Shown: positions 1 to 7,596 of the stretch, in pieces
Numbering within the stretch: the stretch's first letter is position 1
Layout: every line of letters starts with the position of its first letter
Assembly: GCA_023450775.1 (NCBI GenBank)
Contig: JAEXGP010000170.1
Coordinates: 1-24,438, forward strand
DNA: 24,438 nt
Reading direction: 5' to 3'
From: Actinomycetes bacterium
Lineage (GTDB): Bacteria; Actinomycetota; Acidimicrobiia; Acidimicrobiales; Microtrichaceae
Position numbers and translations under genes: made by a program
The notes under the pieces: generated by a model
Told to the model about the DNA's origin: nothing
Databases searched by the model: none
Seen by the model: the letters and a program-made list of their open reading frames with translations, nothing else

Positions 1-987
1 TGCACGCCGCCGGTCGAGGTGCCGACCGGACCGACGGTGCCGACGGTGCTGCCCGAGGCGCCCATGCTCGCCTTCCCGCCCGGCGCCGGTCCGGCACCGT
101 TGGCGTACGTCGGGCACTTCGGCGAGCAGGGCGCCGGCGACCTGTTCGTCGACCGCACCTCCGCCCGTCCCATCCTGGGAGGAGATCAGGCCGATCACGC
201 GATCCAGGAGCGGATGTTCGGTCACGTCCGGGAAGCCGACGGCTGGGCGCTCCGGGACGACCTCGGGCCCACGCCGGGTGCGCTCGGTCTGTGCCCGTCG
301 CTCACGTCGACGATGTGCACGTCCGTGCCAGTCGTCTACGCGACCGACTTCAGCTTCTCCCCCGATGGCTCGATGATCGCCGTCGTCTCGTCCTCGGACC
401 CGCTCGGCGACACGCCGGACGGTCGGCTCCACGTGTTCCGCACCGCCGACATGACCGAGGTCGTCCGGTTGGACGCCGTCCGGGCATGGAGCGGCCCCCA
501 TGGACCGCGGTGGCGGGCGGACTCCCGAGTGATCGCGATCCCTCGGTTGACCGAACCGGGTTGGAACTCGCCGAACGAGCTGGTCACGCTCGACGCCGTC
601 CCGGGCGCGACGCCCGACGTGGTGGTTCCGGCCGCCGCTGAGACGTCGGTCAGCACCGTCCTCGGGTGGTCGAGCGCGGGTCGCATCGTGTGGGCCTCGA
701 TCGACCCGACGACAGGCGGCGCGGAGCTGCGGTCGGTCGATCCGACGACCTCCTCCCGACCCCGGTCGCTCGTGGAGGTCGACCCGTATCAGCCGGGCGT
801 GCTGTTGGCCGACGGCTCGGTGATCGCCAACCCACCCAACCGATTCGTCGGCCCCCGCGTGCCCGTGCACGTGCTCGACGAGGCGGACCCGGTCCCGCGG
901 CCGATCGCCCGGCCGGTGAGCTGGGTCGCGGGCGGCGTGACCCGCTGGTCCTCGACCACGGTGCTCGGCCTGCTGCCCGCCGGCTGA
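1..987 (+). CDS. TolB/WD40-like beta-propeller protein, 5'-truncated
   Basis: The frame is open from the first base and ends at TGA 985-987, so the gene begins outside the window. The visible part starts with a Cys followed by a Pro/Thr/Val-rich stretch. That looks like the linker after a lipobox cysteine, but the signal peptide would lie upstream and cannot be seen. The middle has a typical propeller blade signature: the phrase FSFSPDGSMIAVVSS is followed by a blade ending in a short 'HVFRTADMTEVVRLD' strand. Further blades follow (PRWRADSRVIAIPR, GWSSAGRIVWASID). These match TolB/WD40-type repeats, which usually act in protein-protein contacts outside the membrane. No catalytic motif is visible. 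The stop lies 57 bp before the metalloprotease gene on the same strand. Function beyond 'propeller' is not assigned. Confidence 0.7.
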   Translation, partial: CTPPVEVPTGPTVPTVLPEAPMLAFPPGAGPAPLAYVGHFGEQGAGDLFVDRTSARPILGGDQADHAIQERMFGHVREADGWALRDDLGPTPGALGLCPSLTSTMCTSVPVVYATDFSFSPDGSMIAVVSSSDPLGDTPDGRLHVFRTADMTEVVRLDAVRAWSGPHGPRWRADSRVIAIPRLTEPGWNSPNELVTLDAVPGATPDVVVPAAAETSVSTVLGWSSAGRIVWASIDPTTGGAELRSVDPTTSSRPRSLVEVDPYQPGVLLADGSVIANPPNRFVGPRVPVHVLDEADPVPRPIARPVSWVAGGVTRWSSTTVLGLLPAG

Positions 988-1031
988 CCGGCGTCGATCC
1001 CGGTCGCATACCGCCGGCGGGAGGCGCTCGG

Positions 1032-1037
1032 TACCCT
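1032..1037 (+). promoter_or_regulatory. Candidate -10 box (TACCCT) for a leaderless start at 1045
   Basis: A TANNNT hexamer ends exactly 7 nt before the GTG at 1045, which is the spacing expected if transcription starts at the start codon. No Shine-Dalgarno sequence lies at normal distance; a GGGAGG at 1018-1023 is over 20 nt away. No clear -35 box is seen. A short hexamer match is weak evidence by itself. Confidence 0.35.
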
Positions 1038-1044
1038 CGCCGGC

Positions 1045-2073
1045 GTGGGAGACGGCATCAGCGACGACGACTTCGACGAGGCCGTCCGTCGCATCCTGGA
1101 ACAGGCCGAGGCGCAGAACGCACCGTACGAGCCCAGCGCGGCCGAGCGGGCCCGCGCCGCCCGACAGGCCGACCTGGTGCGCCGCCTCGCCGAGCAGGAG
1201 GAGCACGAGCGCCGGCTGGCCGAGCGGGACCGTCAGCAGGAGCGCAAGGCCACCCGAGCGCCCCGCCGGGCCAGGTGGCTCGCGCCGCTGATCGTGATCG
1301 CGGTGATCGGCGCGGCGATCTACCTCACGACGAACCACTCGTCGACGAACGGCGGTGGCGAGACGGTCGCCGACAGTCCCGATCCGACCCGGCCGTCCAA
1401 CTGGCCGCCGGCCGCGAAGGGGGTGTCGACGAAGCCGCTGGGCACGCCGCCGCCGGTGCCGGCCGAGACCGGTCCGTTCGAGTTCGTCGCAACGCACGAG
1501 AACGGTTCGCCGGTCACGTGGGACCCCTGCCGGCCCATCCACTACGTGGTGAACCCCGCCGGCGCGCCGCCCGGCGGCCAGGCGTTCATCGACGAGGCGG
1601 TGGCCCGGGCGTCCAAGGCCACCGGCCTGCAGTTCCAGTACGACGGCACCACTGACGAGGCCTGGGACAAGCAGCGCAAGAACTACCAACCCGATCGCTA
1701 CGGCGAGCAGTGGGCGCCCGTGCTGTTCAGCTGGTCGACCGAGCAGCAGGTGCCGCCGCTCGGCGGCTACGTCGCCGGCCTCGGCGGGCCGTCCGGCGTG
1801 GGGTTGGAAGAGGACGCCACCAGCTACGTGAGCGGCACCGTGGTGCTCGACGCCGCCGATCTGGGCCAGCTGCTCGGCGCGCCGAACGGTGCGGAATCGG
1901 TGCAAGCGGTCGTCCAGCACGAGGTCGGCCACCTGGTCGGTCTGGACCACGTAGCGGACGAGACGCAGATCATGAACACCGAGGGCTCGCCGACGAGCGC
2001 CACCGACTGGGGCGCCGGCGACCTGCACGGGCTGCACGCCCTCGGATCCGGGGAGTGCCACCCCGAGATCTGA
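1045..2073 (+). CDS. Single-pass membrane metzincin-type zinc metalloprotease
   Basis: This 342-residue protein is predicted to cleave proteins or peptides outside the cytoplasm. Residues 1-75 are highly charged (Glu/Arg/Gln-rich, likely helical or coiled coil) and precede one membrane segment at about 78-95, so the N-terminus should be cytoplasmic. After a Pro/Ser/Thr-rich linker, the C-terminal domain carries the metzincin zinc motif HEVGHLVGLDH, with His292, His296 and His302 as ligands and Glu293 as catalytic base. A Met-turn 'IMN' follows at Met310. This is the layout of matrixin-like (M10) peptidases. There is no obvious cysteine-switch propeptide. GTG 1045 is chosen because the charged N-terminus begins there and a -10-like box sits 7 nt upstream. 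The 57-bp gap to the upstream gene allows co-transcription or its own leaderless promoter. The substrate is unknown. Confidence 0.85.
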   Translation: MGDGISDDDFDEAVRRILEQAEAQNAPYEPSAAERARAARQADLVRRLAEQEEHERRLAERDRQQERKATRAPRRARWLAPLIVIAVIGAAIYLTTNHSSTNGGGETVADSPDPTRPSNWPPAAKGVSTKPLGTPPPVPAETGPFEFVATHENGSPVTWDPCRPIHYVVNPAGAPPGGQAFIDEAVARASKATGLQFQYDGTTDEAWDKQRKNYQPDRYGEQWAPVLFSWSTEQQVPPLGGYVAGLGGPSGVGLEEDATSYVSGTVVLDAADLGQLLGAPNGAESVQAVVQHEVGHLVGLDHVADETQIMNTEGSPTSATDWGAGDLHGLHALGSGECHPEI

Positions 2074-2114
2074 GGTTCGGCCGGATTCTCTGGTCGGGAT
2101 CGCGCGCTGTCGGG

Positions 2115-2134
2115 GGCGACCAGGGGAGGTCGCC
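2115..2134. terminator. Hairpin between convergent metalloprotease and cysA genes
   Basis: A perfect 7-bp inverted repeat (GGCGACC / GGTCGCC) encloses a 6-nt loop. It lies 41 nt past the metalloprotease stop and 9 nt past the cysA stop. There is no T-tract on either side, so if it terminates transcription it is of the tail-less type common in actinobacteria. It may serve both strands. Confidence 0.45.
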
Positions 2135-2142
2135 GTGCACCC

Positions 2143-3174
2143 CTAGATGGCGAGTGCCTCGGCGGGTTGGTCGAGCGAGGCGGGCGGCGCGGCCGAGCCG
2201 TTCGCCGGCACGGTCGGCGCGTTGGGCACGGCCCGCACCCAGGCCGGCGACCCCTCGGCCAGGCCCAGGCGCAGGAACTGCGGCCGGGTCTGGGTGACGA
2301 CGACGGTCCCGTCCGGGGTGGCGACGTCGAGTCGCACCTCGAAGCCCACGCGCACGATCCGCTCGATCGTCCCGGCGCGCGCGCTCGAGCCGTCGGGGCC
2401 CGGGCCGGGATCCGAGGCGTGGACCTCCACGTCGTGCGGGCGGATCAGGTCGCCGCCGATCCGCGTGACCGGGCCCAGGAACGACATCACGAACGTGCTC
2501 GCCGGCCGGTCGTACAGCTCGTCGGGCGTGCCGATCTGCTCGACCCGACCCTCGTTGATCACCACGATCTCGTCCGCGACCTCGAGCGCCTCCTCCTGGT
2601 CGTGGGTGACGAACACGGTGGTCACGTGGACGTCGTCGTGCAGCTTCCGCAGCCACTCGCGCAGCTCCTTGCGCACCTTGGCGTCGAGCGCACCGAACGG
2701 CTCGTCGAGCAGCAGCACCTTGGGCTCCACGGCGAGCGCTCGGGCCAGCGCCATCCGTTGACGCTGGCCGCCCGACAGCTGGGCCGGCAGCCGGTCGGCG
2801 AACTGGTCCAGGTGCACGAGCTCGAGCAGCTCGTGCACCTTCCGGCGGATCTCGTCCTTGGGTCGCTTGCGGATCTCCAGGCCGAACGCCACGTTGCGGA
2901 ACACCGACAGGTGCTTGAACGCCGCGTAGTGCTGGAAGACGAACCCCACGTCGCGGCGCTGCGGGCTGAGGTCCGTGGCGTCGGTCCCCTCGATGAACAC
3001 CGAACCCGCATCGGGCCGCTCCAGCCCGGCGATGATGCGCAGCAGCGTCGACTTGCCGCCGCCGCTCGGGCCGAGCAGGGCGGTGAGCTGCCCGCTCGGG
3101 ATGCTGACCGACACGTCGTCCAGGGCGACGAAGTCCCCGAACCGCTTGTCGATGTGGCTCACCTCGATGCTCAC
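2143..3174 (-). CDS. cysA: Sulfate ABC transporter ATP-binding protein CysA
   Basis: This 343-residue ATPase powers sulfate/thiosulfate import through the CysT-CysW channel at the inner face of the membrane. Visible motifs: Walker A GPSGGGKST (residues 35-43), Q-loop 'FVFQHYAAF', signature LSGGQRQR, Walker B 'VLLLDEP' followed by the D-loop 'GALDAK', and the switch His in 'FVTHDQEEA'. The C-terminal third, from about residue 230 (SFLGPVTRIGGDLIRPHDVEV), is the TOBE-like regulatory domain of the CysA/MalK group. The length is normal for the family. The GTG start at 3174 overlaps the cysW stop in a GTGA junction, with a GGAGG just upstream, which supports translational coupling. It is the last gene of the sulfate operon and faces the metalloprotease gene across a short hairpin. 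Confidence 0.95.
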   Translation of the reverse strand: MSIEVSHIDKRFGDFVALDDVSVSIPSGQLTALLGPSGGGKSTLLRIIAGLERPDAGSVFIEGTDATDLSPQRRDVGFVFQHYAAFKHLSVFRNVAFGLEIRKRPKDEIRRKVHELLELVHLDQFADRLPAQLSGGQRQRMALARALAVEPKVLLLDEPFGALDAKVRKELREWLRKLHDDVHVTTVFVTHDQEEALEVADEIVVINEGRVEQIGTPDELYDRPASTFVMSFLGPVTRIGGDLIRPHDVEVHASDPGPGPDGSSARAGTIERIVRVGFEVRLDVATPDGTVVVTQTRPQFLRLGLAEGSPAWVRAVPNAPTVPANGSAAPPASLDQPAEALAI

Positions 3175-4094
3175 GAGGCCTCCTCGTTGTCGTCGGACCG
3201 GTCGGGCCGGAGGATCGCCACCACGACGATGCACGCGACCGCGACGAGGGCCAGCAGGAACGCGACGGCGTAGGCGCCGCCCTTGTCGAAGTTCTGGTAC
3301 TTCTCCTCCACCACGAGGGTGGCGGTGCGCGTCTCGCCCAACAGGTTGCCGGACACGACCTTGACGGCGCCGAACTCGCCGAGCGAGCGGGCCAGGCTGA
3401 GCACGACGCCGTAGACGACCGCCCACTTGATGGCGGGGAACGTGATCCGCCAGAACGTCTGCCAGGCGTTGGCGCCGAGCGTCTGGGCGGCGTGCTCGGC
3501 GTCGGTGCCGATCTCCTCGAGCACCGGCACCACCTCCCGGATCACGAGCGGGAGGGCCACGAACACGGTCGCCATGACGATGCCCGGCGTGGCGTAGATG
3601 ACCTGGAAGCCGGCGTCCTCGAGCGCCGGGCCGAACCAGCCCTGCCGGCCGCCGTACACGAGCACGAGCGACAGGCCGACCACGATCGGCGACACCGCGA
3701 GCGGCAGGTCGACCAGCGTGCTCAGCAGCCGCTTGCCCCGGAACTCGTAGCGCACGAGCAGGATCGACATGCTCACGCCGAACAGCGTGTTGATGACCAC
3801 CGCGATGACCGCGACGAGGATCGTCAGCCGCAGCGCGTGGGTGACGTCGGGGTCCTCGAGCACGCCGCGCAGGTTGTCGAGGCCGCCCTCGAAGGTGCGC
3901 TGCGCGACCAGCGACACCGGCCACGCGACCAGGAAGAACAGGTAGACGATGACGAAGAACCGCAGGGCGTAGGTCCCGAGCCCTTTGCGCTCCCTGGTCC
4001 GCCGCCGTGGAACGACGTCCAGCTCGCGCTGGTCGTCGTCGCGCCCGTGTCCGTCGCGATGGTGCGGGACGTCGATGAGCGAGATGTCAGCCAC
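3171..4094 (-). CDS. cysW: Sulfate ABC transporter permease CysW
   Basis: This is one of the two membrane-spanning subunits forming the sulfate channel. The 307-residue protein has a charged, His/Asp/Arg-rich cytoplasmic N-terminus (residues 1 to about 38) longer than usual for CysW, then about six hydrophobic segments. The binding-protein-dependent permease EAA loop is visible as 'EIGTDAEHAAQTLGANAWQTFWRITFPAIK', which couples to the ATPase; I name it only by its key residues E-A-Q-LGA-W-FP. The start GTG 4094 overlaps the end of cysT by 8 bp and has GGAGG about 10 nt upstream. The stop overlaps cysA by 4 bp. Assignment as CysW rather than CysT rests on operon order and on the 'GEFGAVKVVSGN' segment typical of CysW. 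Confidence 0.93.
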   Translation of the reverse strand: MADISLIDVPHHRDGHGRDDDQRELDVVPRRRTRERKGLGTYALRFFVIVYLFFLVAWPVSLVAQRTFEGGLDNLRGVLEDPDVTHALRLTILVAVIAVVINTLFGVSMSILLVRYEFRGKRLLSTLVDLPLAVSPIVVGLSLVLVYGGRQGWFGPALEDAGFQVIYATPGIVMATVFVALPLVIREVVPVLEEIGTDAEHAAQTLGANAWQTFWRITFPAIKWAVVYGVVLSLARSLGEFGAVKVVSGNLLGETRTATLVVEEKYQNFDKGGAYAVAFLLALVAVACIVVVAILRPDRSDDNEEAS

Positions 4095-4947
4095 GGCGCA
4101 CCAACCTCCGCTGCAGGAGGTCGATCGCCACGATCACGAGCAGCGACACGATCAGCAGCACGGTGGCGACGGCGGCCGCACCGGCGCGGTTGTCGTTCTC
4201 CAGGCCCGAGAGGATGCGCACCGAGGTCACCTCGGTGCTGAACGGCCGGTTGCCGGACAGCAGCACGAGCGAGCCGTACTCGCTGACGCCCCGCGCGAAC
4301 GACAGGGCCGCGCCGGCGGCGATCGCGGGCGTGATGCTCGGCAGGATGATCCGGCGGAACGTCGTGAACCGGCTGGCGCCGAGCGAGGCCGCGGCCTCCT
4401 CGACGTCGCGGTCGAGCTCCTCCAGCACGGGCTGCACGGTGCGGACGACGAACGGGAGCGTGACGAACAGGAACGCCAGGCCGACCGCCACGCGGGTGTT
4501 GGCGACGTCGATGCCGAGTGGGCTGGTCGGTCCGTAGAGCGACAGCAGCACGAGGCCCGCCACGATCGTCGGCAGGGCGAAGGGGATGTCGATGAGCACG
4601 TCGAAGAACGACTTGCCCCAGAACTTGTCGCGCACGAGCACCCAGGCGATCGCCGTGCCCGTGACCACGTTGAGCAGGGTGACGATGATCGCGGCCACGA
4701 GCGTCAGCCTGATGGCGGCGAACGTCTGCTCGTTGGTGATCGTCGTCCAGAACTTGTCCAACCCGCCGGCGGCCGACACGCCCACCACGGCGGCCAGCGG
4801 GAGCAGCACGAGGACGCTGAACCACAGGAGGGTCACCCCCAGCCCGATGCCCGAGCTGAGGGTGAGCCTGCCGCCCACGGACGACCGGCGCCAGCGCGCT
4901 GGCCGTCCGCTCCGGACGGAGTCCGTCCCGGAGAGGGCAGTCGTCAC
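4087..4947 (-). CDS. cysT: Sulfate ABC transporter permease CysT
   Basis: This 286-residue integral membrane protein pairs with CysW to form the sulfate channel. It has about six membrane segments starting near residue 28. The permease EAA loop 'LDRDVEEAAASLGASRFTTFRRI' is present, as is the CysT-like 'GVSEYGSLVLLSGN' segment. An in-frame open stretch continues well upstream inside the binding-protein gene. I chose GTG 4947 because it forms a GTGA overlap with that gene's stop, has GGGAAGG upstream, and gives a normal N-terminus and length. The stop overlaps cysW by 8 bp. All four genes are therefore one tightly coupled operon. Confidence 0.93.
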   Translation of the reverse strand: MTTALSGTDSVRSGRPARWRRSSVGGRLTLSSGIGLGVTLLWFSVLVLLPLAAVVGVSAAGGLDKFWTTITNEQTFAAIRLTLVAAIIVTLLNVVTGTAIAWVLVRDKFWGKSFFDVLIDIPFALPTIVAGLVLLSLYGPTSPLGIDVANTRVAVGLAFLFVTLPFVVRTVQPVLEELDRDVEEAAASLGASRFTTFRRIILPSITPAIAAGAALSFARGVSEYGSLVLLSGNRPFSTEVTSVRILSGLENDNRAGAAAVATVLLIVSLLVIVAIDLLQRRLVRRG

Positions 4948-5987
4948 TGCGCCTTCCCGGAGGCGGCGATGATCTTGGTGATGATCCCGTTCTCCTCGTC
5001 GAAGAACTTCTTCGAGAGGTCGCTCCAGCTGCCGAAGCTGCCCTCGACCGTGAGGAGCTGCTCGATCTCGGGATAGGGATTCGACGGGTCGAGCGCGCCC
5101 TCGACCTCGTCGACCTCGACCTTCGCACCCGGGATCGGGCGGAAGCCCTTGAGCGCGAACTGCGTCTGGCCGGCGTCGCTCAGCACGAAGTCGAGCCACT
5201 CGGTCGCCTTCGGCGTGGCGTCCTTCAGGACCGCACCCGGGTTCTCGATCTTCAGCGTGGTCGGCGGGATGACGTAGTCGAAGTCCTCGCCGTTCTGGCG
5301 GGCCAGGATCGCCTCGTTCTCGTAGGTGAGGAACACGTTGCCGGTGCCGCTGGTGAAGGCGGTGGTGGCGTCACGGCCGCCGCTCGGCAGGGCCACGACG
5401 TTGTTGTAGAGCTTGGTCACGTACTCCTCGGCCTCGGCCTCGGTGCCGCCGTTGGCGATGACCTGACCCCACGCCGCCAGCGCGTTCCACCGCGCCGCAC
5501 CCGACGAGGCCGGGTTCGGGGTCACGATCTCGACGCCGGGCTCGATGAGGTCGTCCCAGTCCTTGATGTTGTTCGGGTTGCCCTTCGGCACACCGAAGAC
5601 GACGGCGGAGGTGGAGACCACGCCCTTGTTGTCGCCCTTGTTCCAGTCCTCGGCGACCAGGCCGGCATCGACCAGGCGGGTCACGTCGCTGGGCACCGAG
5701 AAGTGCACGTAGTCGGCCTTGAGGCCGTCGACCACGGCGCGGCTCTGGTCGCCCGACGGGCCGTACGAGGTCTTGAACTCGACGCCCTTGCCCTCGGGCG
5801 TCTTCGCCCACGCGGCAGCGATCGCCTTGTTGGCCGCCTCGGGCACCGCGAAACCGACCAGGTTGATCGTCTCGGTCTCGGTACTCCCGCCCGAGTCGCC
5901 GGAGGCGTCGTCGTCGCCACCGCAGGCCGACAGCGCCATCACGCCGACGACCGCCAGGGCGAACAGGCCCCTCCATCGCTGCTTCAT
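4944..5987 (-). CDS. cysP: Sulfate-binding lipoprotein of the CysTWA importer
   Basis: This 347-residue extracytoplasmic protein captures sulfate (or thiosulfate) and delivers it to CysTW. The signal peptide ends in the lipobox LSAC with Cys22 as the lipidated residue, and an Asp/Ser/Gly/Thr-rich linker follows. Family features include 'SYGPSGDQSRAVVDGLKADYV', the 'PNPASSGAARWN' ligand loop and 'FLTYENEAIL'. I name these by position and chemistry, not by alignment. ATG 5987 is preferred over an in-frame ATG at 6029 because it has AAGGGA 7-8 nt upstream and places the charged residues right before the hydrophobic core. It is the first gene of the operon, read from a promoter in the cysP-icd gap. 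CysP and Sbp types cannot be separated from sequence alone. Confidence 0.93.
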   Translation of the reverse strand: MKQRWRGLFALAVVGVMALSACGGDDDASGDSGGSTETETINLVGFAVPEAANKAIAAAWAKTPEGKGVEFKTSYGPSGDQSRAVVDGLKADYVHFSVPSDVTRLVDAGLVAEDWNKGDNKGVVSTSAVVFGVPKGNPNNIKDWDDLIEPGVEIVTPNPASSGAARWNALAAWGQVIANGGTEAEAEEYVTKLYNNVVALPSGGRDATTAFTSGTGNVFLTYENEAILARQNGEDFDYVIPPTTLKIENPGAVLKDATPKATEWLDFVLSDAGQTQFALKGFRPIPGAKVEVDEVEGALDPSNPYPEIEQLLTVEGSFGSWSDLSKKFFDEENGIITKIIAASGKAQ

Positions 5988-6007
5988 CCGACTGTCCCTT
6001 CCGTCCG

Positions 6008-6027
6008 GCGCCGCTTCCTTGCGGCGC
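6008..6027 (-). promoter_or_regulatory. Leader hairpin at the start of the cysP transcript
   Basis: Arms of 7 bp (GCGCCGC / GCGGCGC) enclose a 6-nt loop. In the minus-strand transcript the loop reads AAGGAA, a Shine-Dalgarno-like sequence, although the true cysP ribosome site (AAGGGA) lies downstream of the hairpin. The hairpin would fall near the 5' end of an mRNA made from the promoter at 6039-6068. It could stabilise the message or respond to a regulator; no known riboswitch fold is recognisable. Confidence 0.35.
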
Positions 6028-6038
6028 ATCGGCGGACC

Positions 6039-6068
6039 ACCCTACGAATACCCGACCATTTCGGTCAA
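6039..6068 (-). promoter_or_regulatory. Candidate sigma-70-type promoter of the sulfate operon
   Basis: On the minus strand there is a -35 TTGACC (6068-6063), an 18-bp spacer and a -10 TAGGGT (6044-6039). This predicts a start near 6032 and a leader of about 45 nt. The spacer contains a short dyad, GACC / GGTC around GAAAT (6054-6066), which overlaps the -35 box and could be an operator. The match is good for an actinobacterium, but it was found by eye. Confidence 0.45.
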
Positions 6069-6117
6069 CATTGCCGGACAGATCGGATTCGTGGGTTCCG
6101 TCACAGGAATGGCCGAC

Positions 6118-6179
6118 TCCGGGGATATAGGGGTCGCGCCCGGACAAGGGTTGTCCGGATCGCGCCAGATATCCCCGGG
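6118..6179. repeat. Palindromic repeat element, icd-flanking family, copy 1
   Basis: The inner core is a perfect 8-bp inverted repeat, CCGGACAA / TTGTCCGG, around GGG (6140-6158). An outer arm pairs CCGGGGATAT with ATATCCCCGG (6119-6178). The middle (GGGGTCGCGC versus ATCGCGCC) pairs only partly. The same order of blocks (GATAT-GGGGTCGCGCC-CCGG-CAAGG-TTGTCCGG) recurs at 7531-7580 beyond icd. This copy sits between divergently transcribed genes, so it cannot be a terminator for either. Confidence 0.7.
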
Positions 6180-6296
6180 ACGCCGCCAGGCCCCTGGCCG
6201 CCCGGCGACCACTTGTCTGCAACATGTATGCTTTCGCCCGGTCGTCAGGAGCGGCCGGACGTGAGCCGGCCCACGAGAGAACAGGTGCCCACCGCC

Positions 6297-7517
6297 ATGG
6301 CGAAGATCAAGGTCCAGAACCCGGTCGTCGAGCTCGACGGCGACGAGATGACCCGCATCATCTGGGAGTTCATCAAGGACAAGCTGATCCTCCCCTACCT
6401 GGACATCGACCTGAAGTACTACGACCTCGGCATCGAGTCCCGGGACGCCACCGACGACCAGATCACGATCGACGCCGCCAACGCCATCAAGGAGTTCGGC
6501 GTCGGCGTGAAGTGCGCCACGATCACGCCCGACGAGGCCCGCGTGGAGGAGTTCGGCCTCAAGAAGATGTGGCGCTCCCCCAACGGGACCATCCGCAACA
6601 TCCTCGGCGGCGTCGTCTTCCGCGAGCCGATCATCTGCTCGAACATCCCGCGCCTGGTGCCGGGCTGGACCAAGCCGATCGTCATCGGCCGTCACGCCCA
6701 CGGCGACCAGTACAAGGCGACCGACCTGAAGGTCCCCGGCGCCGGCACCATCACCCTGACCTACACCCCGGCCGACGGCTCCGAGCCGATGGAGTTCGAG
6801 GTCGTCGAGATGCCCGAGGGCGGCGGCGTCACGATGGGCATGTACAACTTCAACGAGTCCATCCGGGACTTCGCCCGGGCCTCGTTCCGCTACGGCCTGC
6901 AGCGCAACTACCCCGTCTACCTCTCGACGAAGAACACGATCCTCAAGGCCTACGACGGCCAGTTCAAGGACCTGTTCCAGGAGGTCTTCGACGCCGAGTT
7001 CGCCGAAGCCTTCAACGCGGCCGGCCTGACCTACGAGCACCGGCTGATCGACGACATGGTCGCCGCGGCGCTCAAGTGGGACGGCGGCTACGTGTGGGCC
7101 TGCAAGAACTACGACGGCGACGTCCAGTCCGACATCGTCGCCCAGGGCTTCGGCTCGCTCGGCCTGATGACGTCGGTCCTGATGACGCCCGACGGCAAGA
7201 CGGTCGAGGCCGAGGCCGCGCACGGCACGGTCACCCGCCACTACCGGGAGCACCAGAAGGGCAACCCGACGTCGACCAACCCGATCGCGTCGATCTTCGC
7301 CTGGACCCAGGGCCTGTCGCACCGGGGCACGCTCGACGGCACGCCCGAGGTCACCGAGTTCGCCAAGGCGCTCGAGGAGGTCTGCGTGTCGACCGTCGAG
7401 GGCGGCCAGATGACCAAGGACCTGGCCCTGCTCGTCGGCAAGGACCAGCCGTGGCTCACCACGCAGGAGTTCCTGGCCGCGCTGGACGAGAACCTGCAGC
7501 AGCGCCTGGGCGCCTGA
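6297..7517 (+). CDS. icd: NADP-dependent isocitrate dehydrogenase (homodimeric, eukaryote-like type)
   Basis: This 406-residue cytoplasmic enzyme oxidatively decarboxylates isocitrate to 2-oxoglutarate in the TCA cycle and makes NADPH. It closely resembles the mycobacterial Icd1 type as I recall it. Visible motifs: VVELDGDEMTRIIW near the N-terminus, the substrate loop 'KKMWRSPNGTIRN' with its phosphate-contacting Ser/Asn/Arg, 'YDGDVQSD' with metal-binding Asp residues, 'GSLGLMTSVL', and the NADP-binding region 'EAEAAHGTVTRHYR'. The length is normal. ATG 6297 gives the expected MAKIKV start. A GTG at 6285 would add four residues and sits closer to a purine run (GAGAGA 6275-6280), so it remains possible. 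The gene stands alone, with a palindromic element on each side. Confidence 0.97.
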   Translation: MAKIKVQNPVVELDGDEMTRIIWEFIKDKLILPYLDIDLKYYDLGIESRDATDDQITIDAANAIKEFGVGVKCATITPDEARVEEFGLKKMWRSPNGTIRNILGGVVFREPIICSNIPRLVPGWTKPIVIGRHAHGDQYKATDLKVPGAGTITLTYTPADGSEPMEFEVVEMPEGGGVTMGMYNFNESIRDFARASFRYGLQRNYPVYLSTKNTILKAYDGQFKDLFQEVFDAEFAEAFNAAGLTYEHRLIDDMVAAALKWDGGYVWACKNYDGDVQSDIVAQGFGSLGLMTSVLMTPDGKTVEAEAAHGTVTRHYREHQKGNPTSTNPIASIFAWTQGLSHRGTLDGTPEVTEFAKALEEVCVSTVEGGQMTKDLALLVGKDQPWLTTQEFLAALDENLQQRLGA

Positions 7518-7530
7518 GCGCCCGCTTCGG

Positions 7531-7580
7531 GATATGGGGGTCGCGCCCCGGCAAGGATTGTCCGGCGCGACCCCTATATG
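7531..7580. repeat. Palindromic repeat / bidirectional terminator, icd-flanking family, copy 2
   Basis: The left arm 7532-7554 and right arm 7558-7579 form a stem of about 20 pairs with small bulges: ATAT, then GGGGTCGCG, CCGG and CAA, against TTG, CCGG, CGCGACCCC and TATAT. The loop is GGA. It lies 14 nt past the icd stop and 17 nt before the stop of the convergent carotenoid oxygenase gene, and a TTTT follows at 7583-7586 on the plus strand. Position and strength fit a terminator for both genes. The block-by-block similarity to 6118-6179 marks it as a repeat family member too. Confidence 0.75.
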
Positions 7581-7596
7581 CCTTTTCGGGGCCTGA

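Larger units (their letters stand above)
5988..6296. other. Divergent intergenic region between cysP and icd (309 bp)
   Basis: No gene is seen here. It holds, from left to right, the cysP leader with a GC hairpin, a candidate minus-strand promoter, a palindromic repeat element at 6118-6179 and the icd leader. A weak TATGCT hexamer at 6227-6232 could be an icd -10 box, but no matching -35 is seen. The region is visibly richer in A/T than the flanking genes around 6040-6090, as expected for promoter DNA. Confidence 0.7.

Noticed and set aside
5988..6029. Upstream ATG at 6029 as the start of the sulfate-binding protein
   Set aside because: It would start inside the probable leader hairpin and put 14 polar residues before the signal peptide. 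ATG 5987 has a ribosome site.
6121..6179. A riboswitch or tRNA-like element upstream of icd
   Set aside because: The structure is a simple palindrome with a second related copy beyond the gene; no known riboswitch consensus or cloverleaf is visible.
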